Source: JACMLD01 sp039915085
GTDB lineage: Bacteria > Bacteroidota > Bacteroidia > Chitinophagales > Chitinophagaceae
Direction of reading: 5' to 3'
Length of the DNA stretch: 64,000 bases
Assembly: GCA_039915085.1 (NCBI GenBank)
Contig: JBDSOC010000179.1
Span: 8,787 to 72,786 of the forward strand
The position numbers and the translations under genes are program-made. Shown here in pieces: positions 42,725-51,740 of this stretch. The notes below the pieces were generated by a model, which was given only the letters and a program-made list of their open reading frames with translations, ran no database searches and was not told the origin of the DNA. The stretch's first letter is position 1; the number at the start of each line of letters is the position of its first letter.

Positions 42725-43753
42725 ATGATTATGAAAAAAATATTTTTTACGGCCATTATTCTTGCTACAATACTAACGGGCAACAAACTTTCAGCGCAAC
42801 AAACAAATTTCTCTCCGGGAGAAATATGGAAGGACACCGAAGGAAATGCAATCAATGCACATGGCGGCGGGTTGCTTTTGCACAAAGGCATCTACTATTG
42901 GTTTGGAGAGATAAAAAAAGGGGGAACAGTACGGGTGGCTTATGTTACTTCATGGGAGGATTACCGTGTTCCTGCAGGTGGTGTTAATTGTTATTCATCA
43001 AACGATCTATTGAACTGGAAAAATGAAGGTGTAGCATTAGCTTCCAATACTACAGACAGCGCAAGTGACCTGTACACCAGCAAAGTAATTGAAAGACCCA
43101 AAGTGATCTACAATAAGAAGACGGGTAAATTTGTGATGTGGTTACACCTGGATAATGAAGACTACAGCTATGCACATTCAGGTGTTGCAGTCAGTGATAA
43201 ACCCACAGGGCCTTATCACTTTATTAAAAGTGAGAAGCCGAATGGCCATGATGCCAGAGATATGACCATCTTCCAGGATGACGACGGCAAAGCCTATCAC
43301 CTGTATTCATCTGAAGGCAATGCTACCATGCATGTTACACTGCTCTCCGGTGATTATTTGCAACATACCCTGATTGAAAAAAGAATCCTTATCGGATCAT
43401 CACGTGAGGCGCCCGCTATTATCAAATACAACAAAAAATATTATTTATTTTCTTCCGGCTGCACTGGCTGGGCGCCAAATGCCGCTTCTTACGCAGTAGC
43501 AGACCAGATGCTGGGCGAATGGAAACAGCATGACAATCCATGCACCGGTAAAGATTCTGCCATCACGTATACATCGCAAAGCACTTATGCAATAAAAGTA
43601 CCGGGTAAAAAAGATGCATTTATTTTCTTGGCAGATCGCTGGAATAAAACCGATCTTCCGGATTCGAGGTATATTTGGTTGCCTATGACTATCAAAAACG
43701 GTAAGCCCCGGATAAGTTGGGCAGATGAGTGGAACTTTTCCTTTTTTAAATAA
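42725..43753 (+). CDS. GH43 glycosidase, exo-beta-1,3-galactanase-like
   Basis: 342 residues (or 340 from the ATG at 42731, which gives the neater signal peptide MKKIFFTAIILATILTGNKL). A five-bladed propeller: INAHGGGLLLHKGIYYWFGE, CYSSNDLLNWKNEGVAL, ERPKVIYNKKTGKFVMW, RDMTIFQDDDGKAYHLYSS and the general acid in SREAPAIIKYNKKYYLFSS. The classical first-blade catalytic Asp is replaced by AHGGG, as in the GH43 subfamily around exo-beta-1,3-galactanases. Such enzymes trim arabinogalactan backbones. The GH106-like gene starts nine bases downstream, forming an operon. Confidence 0.87.
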   Translation: MIMKKIFFTAIILATILTGNKLSAQQTNFSPGEIWKDTEGNAINAHGGGLLLHKGIYYWFGEIKKGGTVRVAYVTSWEDYRVPAGGVNCYSSNDLLNWKNEGVALASNTTDSASDLYTSKVIERPKVIYNKKTGKFVMWLHLDNEDYSYAHSGVAVSDKPTGPYHFIKSEKPNGHDARDMTIFQDDDGKAYHLYSSEGNATMHVTLLSGDYLQHTLIEKRILIGSSREAPAIIKYNKKYYLFSSGCTGWAPNAASYAVADQMLGEWKQHDNPCTGKDSAITYTSQSTYAIKVPGKKDAFIFLADRWNKTDLPDSRYIWLPMTIKNGKPRISWADEWNFSFFK

Positions 43754-43762
43754 CCTTACACA

Positions 43763-46700
43763 ATGAATACCGGCAAAATCATACTGCTTTGTTTTCTTGC
43801 ATGCGTAAACTGCCATTGCTATGCGCAGCAAACCACCAACCGAAATTCATTTTCTTACATAAAGCAACAGTTTGCTCAACCAGATAAACAATTTGGAAGC
43901 GCCCCTTTATGGGTATGGAATACTAAAGTAACAAAAGAAATCATTGATTCAATGCTCACTGGTTTCAGGCAACAATCTTTTGGCGGCGTATTTGTTCATC
44001 CAAGACCCGGACTTGTTACACCTTATTTGGGAACAGAATGGCTGGCGCTTTGGAAATATGCCATGCAAAAAGCAAAACAGCTGGATCTTGATATCTGGAT
44101 TTATGATGAAAATTCCTACCCCAGTGGCTTTGCAGGTGGTCATGTTCCAGCAGCAATGCCGGCTTCTTATAACCAGGCACAGATGCTGACGATGCAAAAA
44201 ATTAACAGCCTGCCTGACAGCAAGCAATACTTTATTGCACTTGAAAAACAAACCGATGGTTCTTTAAAAGTTGTTGCTGATAAAAACAAAACAAGTTTGG
44301 GCACTTATTACATTTTTAAAAAAGAATTTTATTATACTTCGCCATGGTATGGGGGTTTTTCATATGTTGATTTAATGGTGCCGGGCGTTACAGAAAAATT
44401 TCTTGATATCACGATGCGCAATGGTTATGAACCCATCGTGGGTAATGAATTTGGCAAAACAGTAAAAGGTATTTTTTCTGATGAACCCAACATAGAATCT
44501 ACAAATAATAAAAGTATCCGCTGGACACCGCTCCTGTTTTCAACCTTCAGGCAAAAATGGGGGTATCGTCTTGAAGAAAATCTTCCTTCACTATTTGAAG
44601 AAACGGGCAACTGGAAAAAGATTCGTCATAACTATCATTCGGTCCTGCTTGATTTATTTATTGAATACTGGAGTAAACCAATGAATAAATATACCACTGA
44701 AAAAAAACTGGAATGGACCGGTCATTACTGGGAGCATGAATGGCCGAGTCCTATGCACGGACCCGATAATATGGCTATGTATGCCTGGCATCAGCGGCCC
44801 GGTATTGACATGCTTTTTAACCAGTTTAATGAATACAGTCATGACGCACAGTTTGGTAATATTCGTTCAGTAAAGGAACTGGCAAGCGTAGCCAACCAAC
44901 TGGGTAAAAAAAGAACACTGAGTGAGACTTATGGGGGTGGCGGCTGGGAATTAACTTTTAAAGACATGAAACGATTGGGTGACTGGGAATTTGTTTTAGG
45001 AATTAATACACTTAATCAGCACCTCGCGTTTATGTCGCTGGAAGGTGCAAGAAAATATGATTATCCGCAATCTTTTACTTATCACAATCCATGGTGGCCT
45101 TATTATGGAGGGCTGAACAAACACTTCGCAAGAATATCACTGGCATTATCAACCGGTAAACAAAAAAATACCATACTTATACTTGAACCGACCACCACTG
45201 CGTGGATGTCTTACCGCTATATCGATAGTCCGCATATCACCTATAGAACAGGCCAGGATTTTCAGTCGTTTATTACCCGGCTTGAAAAGGCGCAGGTTGA
45301 ATATGATCTCGGCAGTGAAGACATTATTAAAAGGAACGGAAAGGTAACCGGCAATCAGTTTATTATTGGTGAAGCTGCTTACAAAACGGTTGTTATTCCC
45401 GCCGGAATGGAAAATATTAATTCGGAAACTTTTGAACTCCTTAAACACTTTAAGGCAAACGGTGGCCAGGTACTTATTTTTGATACACTGCAATATGTAA
45501 ACGGAGAAAAAGACAAAGCCCTGGAGGAATTTGCTTTAAAAACAGTCCGGTTTAATGGCCTCAGCGATCTTAACTATGAGGTGATTGAAAAATATTTCAC
45601 CAATAATGAGATTAAATTTGATATAATTGATACTACAAAAACAGATTTGTATCACATGCGCCGCATTACCCAGGATGGGCAACTTATATTTCTTACAAAT
45701 TCTTCAATTACTAATTCGGCAGCAGGAAATTTTTATATTGATGCCAAAGAAGCAATGGAGCTTAACACACAAACCGGGGCAATATCGCCTTATCCTTCAG
45801 CCAAATCGGGCAATGGAATTACTATTGGCTATAATCTTCCGGAAGCGGGCAGCCTTTTACTATTTGTCGCAAATAAAAAATCTGCCTCACAATCTTTAAC
45901 AGCAAAAGGAAAAAATACAATGGCCGGAACGGTCGTTCTAATTACCAGTGGATCAATCAAAAGATTAAGACCTGATATTCTTACACTTGATTTTTGTGAT
46001 TTAAAATTAAAGGATACGCTGCTGACACGCCAGTATTTCTACCTGGCTGCCGATTACTTATTTAAATACAATGGCTTTAATGACGGCGATCCGTGGAATA
46101 CATCCGTCCAGTTTAAGGATCAAACCATAACACGCGATACGTTTAAAGCAGGTACTGGTTTTGAAGTAACATATCATTTTATGATTGATACAAAATCTAC
46201 CAATGATTTGCAGCTAAAAGCAGTTGTGGAAAGAAGTCAATTGTGGGAGGTATTCATCAACGGAACCAAACTACAGCCCAATGTAAATGAATGGTGGCTG
46301 GATAAAAACTTTTCTGTATTTGGCATAAATGCGTATACACATGACGGGGAGAATACCATAAAGCTGGTTGCTCCCCGTATGAGTGTCTATGCAGAAATTC
46401 AGCCTGTATATATTACGGGTAATTTTAACCTGGCGCCGGATACCGCTGCATGGCGTATAGTTCCGGCTCAACCAATACAAATGGGAAGCTGGAAAGAACA
46501 GGGAATGCCTTTGTATGGTCATGAAGTGATATATGCCAAAAGCTTTGAGGTGAAGAATACTAAAATTCAATATAAGATTAAACCAGGCAAATGGAAGGGA
46601 ACAGTGGGGCTGCTAAAAGTGAACGGCAAACAGGTAGCGGTTTTAATAGGCAATGAAACAAGTCTTGATATTACCAGGTATATACAACCCGGAAAAAATT

Positions 46701-46882
46701 ATGCAGAACTGATTATTACCGGCAGTTTAAAAAATACGCTGGGACCACATTATAATAAACCCAGTCCGGGCCTTGTCTCTCCCTGGCACTGGCGCTATGT
46801 GTATAAACCAATTCCAGGCAAGGAATATGATTTATATGATTATGGGTTGATGGAGGATTTCCAGGTGGTAAGTTTTGAATAA
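43763..46882 (+). CDS. GH106-like alpha-L-rhamnosidase-type glycoside hydrolase
   Basis: 1039 residues with signal peptide (MNTGKIILLCFLACVNCHCYAQ). The barrel region opens FGSAPLWVWNTKVTKEIIDSM and continues SFGGVFVHPRPGLVTPYLG, LDIWIYDENSYPSGFAGG, GIFSDEPNIES and SETYGGGGWELTFKDMKR; the acidic residues in YDENSYP and SDEPN are likely catalytic. The C-terminal part carries jelly-roll domains (RSQLWEVFINGTKL; PGLVSPWHWRYVYK). This is the GH106/PF17132 kind that removes rhamnose or related sugars from pectin or arabinogalactan. It is second in the operon with the GH43. Specificity is inferred. Confidence 0.82.
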   Translation: MNTGKIILLCFLACVNCHCYAQQTTNRNSFSYIKQQFAQPDKQFGSAPLWVWNTKVTKEIIDSMLTGFRQQSFGGVFVHPRPGLVTPYLGTEWLALWKYAMQKAKQLDLDIWIYDENSYPSGFAGGHVPAAMPASYNQAQMLTMQKINSLPDSKQYFIALEKQTDGSLKVVADKNKTSLGTYYIFKKEFYYTSPWYGGFSYVDLMVPGVTEKFLDITMRNGYEPIVGNEFGKTVKGIFSDEPNIESTNNKSIRWTPLLFSTFRQKWGYRLEENLPSLFEETGNWKKIRHNYHSVLLDLFIEYWSKPMNKYTTEKKLEWTGHYWEHEWPSPMHGPDNMAMYAWHQRPGIDMLFNQFNEYSHDAQFGNIRSVKELASVANQLGKKRTLSETYGGGGWELTFKDMKRLGDWEFVLGINTLNQHLAFMSLEGARKYDYPQSFTYHNPWWPYYGGLNKHFARISLALSTGKQKNTILILEPTTTAWMSYRYIDSPHITYRTGQDFQSFITRLEKAQVEYDLGSEDIIKRNGKVTGNQFIIGEAAYKTVVIPAGMENINSETFELLKHFKANGGQVLIFDTLQYVNGEKDKALEEFALKTVRFNGLSDLNYEVIEKYFTNNEIKFDIIDTTKTDLYHMRRITQDGQLIFLTNSSITNSAAGNFYIDAKEAMELNTQTGAISPYPSAKSGNGITIGYNLPEAGSLLLFVANKKSASQSLTAKGKNTMAGTVVLITSGSIKRLRPDILTLDFCDLKLKDTLLTRQYFYLAADYLFKYNGFNDGDPWNTSVQFKDQTITRDTFKAGTGFEVTYHFMIDTKSTNDLQLKAVVERSQLWEVFINGTKLQPNVNEWWLDKNFSVFGINAYTHDGENTIKLVAPRMSVYAEIQPVYITGNFNLAPDTAAWRIVPAQPIQMGSWKEQGMPLYGHEVIYAKSFEVKNTKIQYKIKPGKWKGTVGLLKVNGKQVAVLIGNETSLDITRYIQPGKNYAELIITGSLKNTLGPHYNKPSPGLVSPWHWRYVYKPIPGKEYDLYDYGLMEDFQVVSFE

Positions 46883-46916
46883 AGCAGGCAGCTAGAAAGT
46901 TAATTGGCTGTAGTGT

Positions 46917-46940
46917 AAACGTGTTAATGCACTCACGTTT
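46917..46940. terminator. Weak hairpin between convergent genes
   Basis: AAACGTG (46917-46923) pairs with CACGTTT (46934-46940), loop of ten. It sits between the ends of the GH106-like gene and the LytTR gene. There is no long T-run, so its termination strength is doubtful. Confidence 0.35.
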
Positions 46941-46959
46941 CACCACTTGCAATTGACGC

Positions 46960-47706
46960 TTACAATCCGATTATCTTGAGAAATTCGTCTTTTTTTCTCC
47001 TGGATACATCTACATAATTACCATTTTGCAATTCAATCTGGCCGCCATCACCTTTGATATAGCGTTTGATGTAGTTTAAATTGATGATATGTGAATGATG
47101 GGTCCGGAAGAAGAATTCCTCTGGCAACAATTCTTCAAATTCTTTTAAAGTTTTGGAAGCCACAATTTTTGTTTTATTGCTAAAATAAATATTGGTGTAA
47201 TTGCTATTGGCTTCCAGGTGAACCACTTCGTTAATATCATAAAAAAATAATCCTTCCAACGCAGGGATGGCCAGTTTATGCAATTGCATTTTAGGTTGCT
47301 GCATATTCTGGCGCAATAATTCAACCTGTTTTTTTACCTGTGTATGTTTAACATCCTGGATTTTCCCAACAGCTGCTTTTAATTCGTCAATATCTACCGG
47401 TTTTAGCAGATAATCAAAAGCGGCAAAACGGATGGCTTTAATGGCATACTGATCATAGGCTGTGGTAAATATTATGTGAAAATTTTTTTCTTTGATTTCA
47501 CTTAGCATATCAAACCCATTCATACGCGGCATTTCAATATCCAGAAAAATTAGCCTTGGTTTATGATGCTCAATCAAAAAAATGCCTTCGGGTCCGTTAT
47601 CAGCCTCCGCTACAACTTCTATTTCCGGACAATAATCTGCCAGTTTTTGTTTAAGTGCCAGCCTGCCCTTGGCTTCATCGTCTATGATAATTGCTTTGTA
47701 TGTCAT
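46960..47706 (-). CDS. LytTR-family response regulator
   Basis: 248 residues: receiver domain (1-115; phospho-acceptor Asp56 in LIFLDIEMPRMNG, conserved TTAYDQYAIKAIRFAAFDYLLKPVD) and a LytTR DNA-binding domain (about 145-248; VHLEANSNYTNIYF, FFRTHHSHIINLNYIKRY, VDVSRRKKDEFLKI). It pairs with the LytS-type kinase encoded one base upstream. LytTR proteins bind direct repeats upstream of their targets; no such site was recognised in this window. Confidence 0.95.
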   Translation of the reverse strand: MTYKAIIIDDEAKGRLALKQKLADYCPEIEVVAEADNGPEGIFLIEHHKPRLIFLDIEMPRMNGFDMLSEIKEKNFHIIFTTAYDQYAIKAIRFAAFDYLLKPVDIDELKAAVGKIQDVKHTQVKKQVELLRQNMQQPKMQLHKLAIPALEGLFFYDINEVVHLEANSNYTNIYFSNKTKIVASKTLKEFEELLPEEFFFRTHHSHIINLNYIKRYIKGDGGQIELQNGNYVDVSRRKKDEFLKIIGL

Positions 47707-47707
47707 G

Positions 47708-49516
47708 TCATACTATATTTAACTTAACCTGTATTTTTGTACCCGTGGCTTTCTTATTCTCATAAAGATCGGTAATCTGCACCGATGGCGCCACTTCTTT
47801 ATTAAATAATTTGACACGCTCATAACTCATTTCAAGGCCATACGAGTTTCCTTTGCCGGTATGTATTTGTGACGAAGCCGCCATGCCTATGCCATTGTCG
47901 GTAATGGTATAAACGATCTGGCTATCGGTTTTTGAAATATTAACACATAGCACTCCCCTGTTATCACTCTTATTACGCAGGCCATGTATTATAGCGTTCT
48001 CTACAAACGGCTGAATAATGAGGGGCGGAACCTTATAATCACTGTTCATCAGCTCTTCATCAATTAACAGTTCGGTAATGAATTTTTTTTCACTCCGCTG
48101 TTCTTCCATCTCAATGTATAATTTAAGTGTTTCAATGTCTTTCGAAAAAGTTACAATATGCTGTTTGCTGCTATCCAGCACATTCCGCATAAGTTTCGCG
48201 AATTTACCCAGGTACATGGTGGCATTGTATTTATCATTGCTTTGTATAAAGGCATCAATACTATTTAAACTGTTAAATATAAAATGAGGATTCATTTGTG
48301 ATCGCAGCACCTGCATTTGCTTTTCCGCTATATTTTGTTTCAGCAGCGATTCAGTATTCCGCTTGCTGCTCTGTATTGATTTGTAAATAAAGAACGCGAC
48401 TACAATAATGAGCAGTAAAGAAAGCAGCACTGCCAGTAACAATCCATTTTTTATAGCCAGTTCTTTATCCTGCAATTGCGTAAACTCTTTTAAATGTGCA
48501 TTTTCTATTTCCTGTCTTTTTACCATCCATTCCGTCTCCTTAATTACTACGTTGCGCCGGTTGTTTTCAGAGAACAGGGAATCGGCAGTGGTACGGTATA
48601 TTTTATAAAAGGCTGCAGAGGAATCCCTGTCATTCTTTTCATCATATGCAAAAGACATCTCGTGCGCCGTATTGGATATTTTTTCCAGGCTTTTTGTTTC
48701 GCTGGCGATCCTTAAGGCTTTTTTCAGCAACGAAAGTTTTTCATTTGTACCGATGTTTCTTAAATAATGAACCTGCGCCATGTATCCTTCATATTCATTC
48801 AGGGGGTGATCGTTCCGTTTAGACTCATTGATGGCATAATTAAAATAATACAGGGCTGAATCTGCCTGGTTATTGATGGCATAAAGTTTTCCAAAACCAA
48901 GATAATACTGCATAATAAGGGAGCTGTCCCTGGAAAGAACAGCATAAGGTAACCCGCGCAGCAGGTTGTTTTTGGCACTATCGTACAATTTTTCTTCCAG
49001 GTCACATTTCTGCAGTAACTCATAATTAATTCCTACGCCAATCCATCTTTCTATTTTTATATTAACATCGATGGCTTCCCGCGCATACTGCCGGCATTTG
49101 GCAAAGTCTTTTAGGGTTTTAAAATTCTCCCCGATATTATTCAGTGAAGTTGATTTTAACCGCAGGTCACCGCAGGAGTCTGCATACCCGATTGCGCTGA
49201 AAAAGGCTTTATTACTGGCTTCAAAATTGGCCGATTTATTGAACAAAACGCCCAGGTTGACCTGTGCCAGGCCTTTGCCAAAAAGGAAATGCATGCTATC
49301 GCTGTAGTATGATACTTTATCGTAGTAGGCAAATGATTGCTTCAGATTTTCATCAACGCTCCGCCAGCTGATCCGGTGCAGTGTGATGATGTATTGTGAA
49401 TCAATTTTGGGATGATTTTTTATCCAGTTAAGCAGGCTGTCTACAGTTTTATTTTGCGCAACCAGTCCCTGCACAAATCCATTTATGAGTATAACAAGAA
49501 CAACGATTTTTTTCAT
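47708..49516 (-). CDS. LytS-type TPR sensor histidine kinase
   Basis: 602 residues: signal peptide (1-20), periplasmic TPR repeats (about 30-325; KGLAQVNLGVLFNKSANFEA), a transmembrane helix (about 357-376, LLLAVLLSLLLIIVVAFFIY), then a His_kinase domain with His411 (LRSQMNPHFIFNSLNSID) and an ATPase domain (IIQPFVENAIIHGLRNKSDN; DNGIGM). This architecture is typical of Bacteroidota. It shares an operon with the LytTR regulator. The signal is unknown; proximity to glycan genes is suggestive only. Confidence 0.94.
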   Translation of the reverse strand: MKKIVVLVILINGFVQGLVAQNKTVDSLLNWIKNHPKIDSQYIITLHRISWRSVDENLKQSFAYYDKVSYYSDSMHFLFGKGLAQVNLGVLFNKSANFEASNKAFFSAIGYADSCGDLRLKSTSLNNIGENFKTLKDFAKCRQYAREAIDVNIKIERWIGVGINYELLQKCDLEEKLYDSAKNNLLRGLPYAVLSRDSSLIMQYYLGFGKLYAINNQADSALYYFNYAINESKRNDHPLNEYEGYMAQVHYLRNIGTNEKLSLLKKALRIASETKSLEKISNTAHEMSFAYDEKNDRDSSAAFYKIYRTTADSLFSENNRRNVVIKETEWMVKRQEIENAHLKEFTQLQDKELAIKNGLLLAVLLSLLLIIVVAFFIYKSIQSSKRNTESLLKQNIAEKQMQVLRSQMNPHFIFNSLNSIDAFIQSNDKYNATMYLGKFAKLMRNVLDSSKQHIVTFSKDIETLKLYIEMEEQRSEKKFITELLIDEELMNSDYKVPPLIIQPFVENAIIHGLRNKSDNRGVLCVNISKTDSQIVYTITDNGIGMAASSQIHTGKGNSYGLEMSYERVKLFNKEVAPSVQITDLYENKKATGTKIQVKLNIV

Positions 49517-49605
49517 AACTGATAAATGAGATAATTTTTCCGGTATATTATACCAGCGTACATCATTATTCTATCTTAAAAAATTACAGTTATTTTGTAT
49601 AAGCC

Positions 49606-50478
49606 TCAATGTACTTGTTTCAAATACAAATGAATGGCTTTTAATTCATCGTCTGTAAATGTAAAAAATTTCCAGGGCATGGCATCATCCAATGCTTTGC
49701 CTTCTGGTGTTTTACCAGTGCGCAAAGCCGCTATAAAACCTTCGGTCTGCCAATTACCGGGATGCCCTGTGGCACTGATATCCGGAATAGGTGGCTGATT
49801 TGGTTCGTGCGCCGGACCGCCTTTCATATTATTGCCATGACAACCCCTGCAGGTAGTGGCCAGGTAAGTTCCGTATTCTGCTGTTATTCCGGGTTGTATT
49901 TTATCTTTGAAAACAGCATTGTGATCAATCATTTCCGCAGGCAGCAAAGGATATTTATTCAAAAATGTCAGTACTCTTCCCAAAGGTTTTAATGAATGGG
50001 CCGGTATTGTTTTATCAACCGGTGGAAAACTTTTTACAAAACTTATAAGCTCCCCCATTTCCTGGTTAGAAATGTGGTAGATCTCATGTGATGGCATAAA
50101 CCAGACGGATTTATTATCTTTTTTTAACCCATGACGCAATACGCGTATCCAGTCCTCATCTGTAAAATCAATACCGCCTTTACCACTTGTTATGTTGGCT
50201 GAATACAATATGCCTACCGGTGTTTTTTCATCCAAAAAAGCCCTTCCACCACCAAGATTTGCACCATGACAACCTATACAGCCCCTGTTCTCAGCAATAT
50301 GCTTGCCGGCCATATAAGACACCGGGTCAGCAGGTATGGTAAGTTTTTGCAGTGTTACCGAATAAACTTTATTGATTCTTGCTTCTGTTTTAAAATAAAC
50401 AATGGCATACAATATAATAACAATAGCAAGCAGGCTGCCCAGTGTTATCATTGTCCATTTAAGAATTTTCTTTAGCAT
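49606..50478 (-). CDS. Membrane-anchored diheme cytochrome c
   Basis: 290 residues. An N-terminal uncleaved anchor (about 8-28, WTMITLGSLLAIVIILYAIVY) is followed by two class I cytochrome c domains. Haem sites are Cys67-Cys70-His71 (RGCIGCHGANLGG) and Cys210-Cys213-His214 (TCRGCHGNNMKGG), with likely axial Met129 (WFMPSHE) and Met267 (DAMPWK). It would carry electrons on the periplasmic side, as do cytochromes linked to sugar or alcohol dehydrogenases. No dehydrogenase gene is adjacent, so its donor is unknown. Confidence 0.92.
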   Translation of the reverse strand: MLKKILKWTMITLGSLLAIVIILYAIVYFKTEARINKVYSVTLQKLTIPADPVSYMAGKHIAENRGCIGCHGANLGGGRAFLDEKTPVGILYSANITSGKGGIDFTDEDWIRVLRHGLKKDNKSVWFMPSHEIYHISNQEMGELISFVKSFPPVDKTIPAHSLKPLGRVLTFLNKYPLLPAEMIDHNAVFKDKIQPGITAEYGTYLATTCRGCHGNNMKGGPAHEPNQPPIPDISATGHPGNWQTEGFIAALRTGKTPEGKALDDAMPWKFFTFTDDELKAIHLYLKQVH

Positions 50479-50757
50479 AATACATGAATTGACGGGAGGG
50501 GTTATAATTGATTACAAAAAGAATAATTTTTATTCCTTTTTTTGACTACTGTATATAAAATGATCTTTATTACATACTATGACCCAATCGGGAAGTTAAG
50601 GAAAAACACATTTTATCAGTTGGTTAAGGCTCCGGGTGTTTCAGTGTAAAGAACATACTGTCAACGGTTAATCAAACCTTTATTGAGCGGTTCACATAAA
50701 CCAGTTAGCAGGCGGCTGCTTTGTACTCAATTATTATGCAGGCGCTGCAATTTTATC

Positions 50758-51654
50758 TTAGCGCATGGTAAATGGCTCCATCAATTCAATCCTTGTTCCA
50801 TCAGGATCAAACAAATTTAGCTGCCAGCGGTTATTACGCCCTATTCTTGGTGGTGCTACGGGGTAACCTGTTTTTTGCGCCCTTGCACCAAGTATATCAA
50901 CCGCCTGTTGCATATCCGGAACCATTAATGCTATATGATGCATGCTTCCGAGCTGCTGACGGTTTACCAGGCCGTTAACCAGCATGTATTCAAGATAATC
51001 AGTTCCTTCCGGGACCCGCATATTTATCCAGCTGGTAATACTATCATTTGATCCGCCCCGCCATATTTCTGAAAATCCGAGTACATCTGCATAAAATACA
51101 TTTGCAGCCTGCGTACTGGCAATGGTTAATCCTGCATGCAGTATACGCCGGGAGATTGCAGGAGCCTGCAATTCATTCTGCGATTGCCCTTTTGCGTTAG
51201 CAACAGGCTGCACAAATATAACCAGGTGTTTATCGGGATCATGAACTGCAAAAGAAAGAATTCCCGGTTCCTTGTTCACAGCAGCCGGAACAACCACAGA
51301 CTTGGATTGCAGGTACAGGCGCAGCCCTTCAGCATCCGTTGTTTGAAAAGCAATGCCAATCAATCTTTCATCCTGCCCCGCAGGTAAATCATCCTGTAGT
51401 CTTATAAGTTGCCGCTGGTTTACCCGTGCATCAAAAAAATGCGTATTGTTGCCACCCATTGATTTGGCCGGTACTATATTATAACCCATTAATGAATTAT
51501 AAAAAACACCTGCTTTTTTCATATCGCTAACCTGCAGTTGCACAAAAGCAATACCAGTAATGGGAGGACGTTGTTGTGCATTGCTGACAGGAAGCAGGCT
51601 GACAAACAAAATAAAAAAAACAAACAGGCATTTTTTCAGGCAGGAACCGTTCAT
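50758..51654 (-). CDS. Exported VOC-superfamily protein, two glyoxalase-like domains
   Basis: 298 residues with signal peptide (CLFVFFILFVSLLPVSNA). Two vicinal-oxygen-chelate modules: about 30-150 (GIAFVQLQVSDMKKAGVFYNSLMGYNI; LSFAVHDPDKHLVIFVQP) and about 165-297 (LHAGLTIASTQAANVFYADVLGFSE; WQLNLFDPDGTRIELMEPF). Only some of the usual metal ligands are present (His at ILHAGL, Glu at IELMEP), so metal binding is uncertain. It follows the SusD gene on the same strand beyond a strong hairpin. Secreted VOC proteins of this kind have no established role. Confidence 0.85.
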   Translation of the reverse strand: MNGSCLKKCLFVFFILFVSLLPVSNAQQRPPITGIAFVQLQVSDMKKAGVFYNSLMGYNIVPAKSMGGNNTHFFDARVNQRQLIRLQDDLPAGQDERLIGIAFQTTDAEGLRLYLQSKSVVVPAAVNKEPGILSFAVHDPDKHLVIFVQPVANAKGQSQNELQAPAISRRILHAGLTIASTQAANVFYADVLGFSEIWRGGSNDSITSWINMRVPEGTDYLEYMLVNGLVNRQQLGSMHHIALMVPDMQQAVDILGARAQKTGYPVAPPRIGRNNRWQLNLFDPDGTRIELMEPFTMR

Positions 51655-51661
51655 GACTGTA

Positions 51662-51716
51662 ACTATTTAATTGAACGATGCAGCCCTTTACGACTGCATC
51701 GTTCAATTAAGATAGT
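51662..51716. other. Long perfect hairpin between susD and the VOC gene
   Basis: TTAATTGAACGATGCAG (51667-51683) is exactly complementary to CTGCATCGTTCAATTAA (51694-51710), loop of ten; ACTAT/ATAGT extends the stem by five pairs past one bulged G. On the plus strand it is followed by a T-run, but transcription here runs the other way, where the T-run is weak. It may stabilise the upstream SusCD mRNA or cause partial termination before the VOC gene. Confidence 0.65.
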
Positions 51717-51740
51717 ATTTTTTTAGTTACGCCCGGGCTT

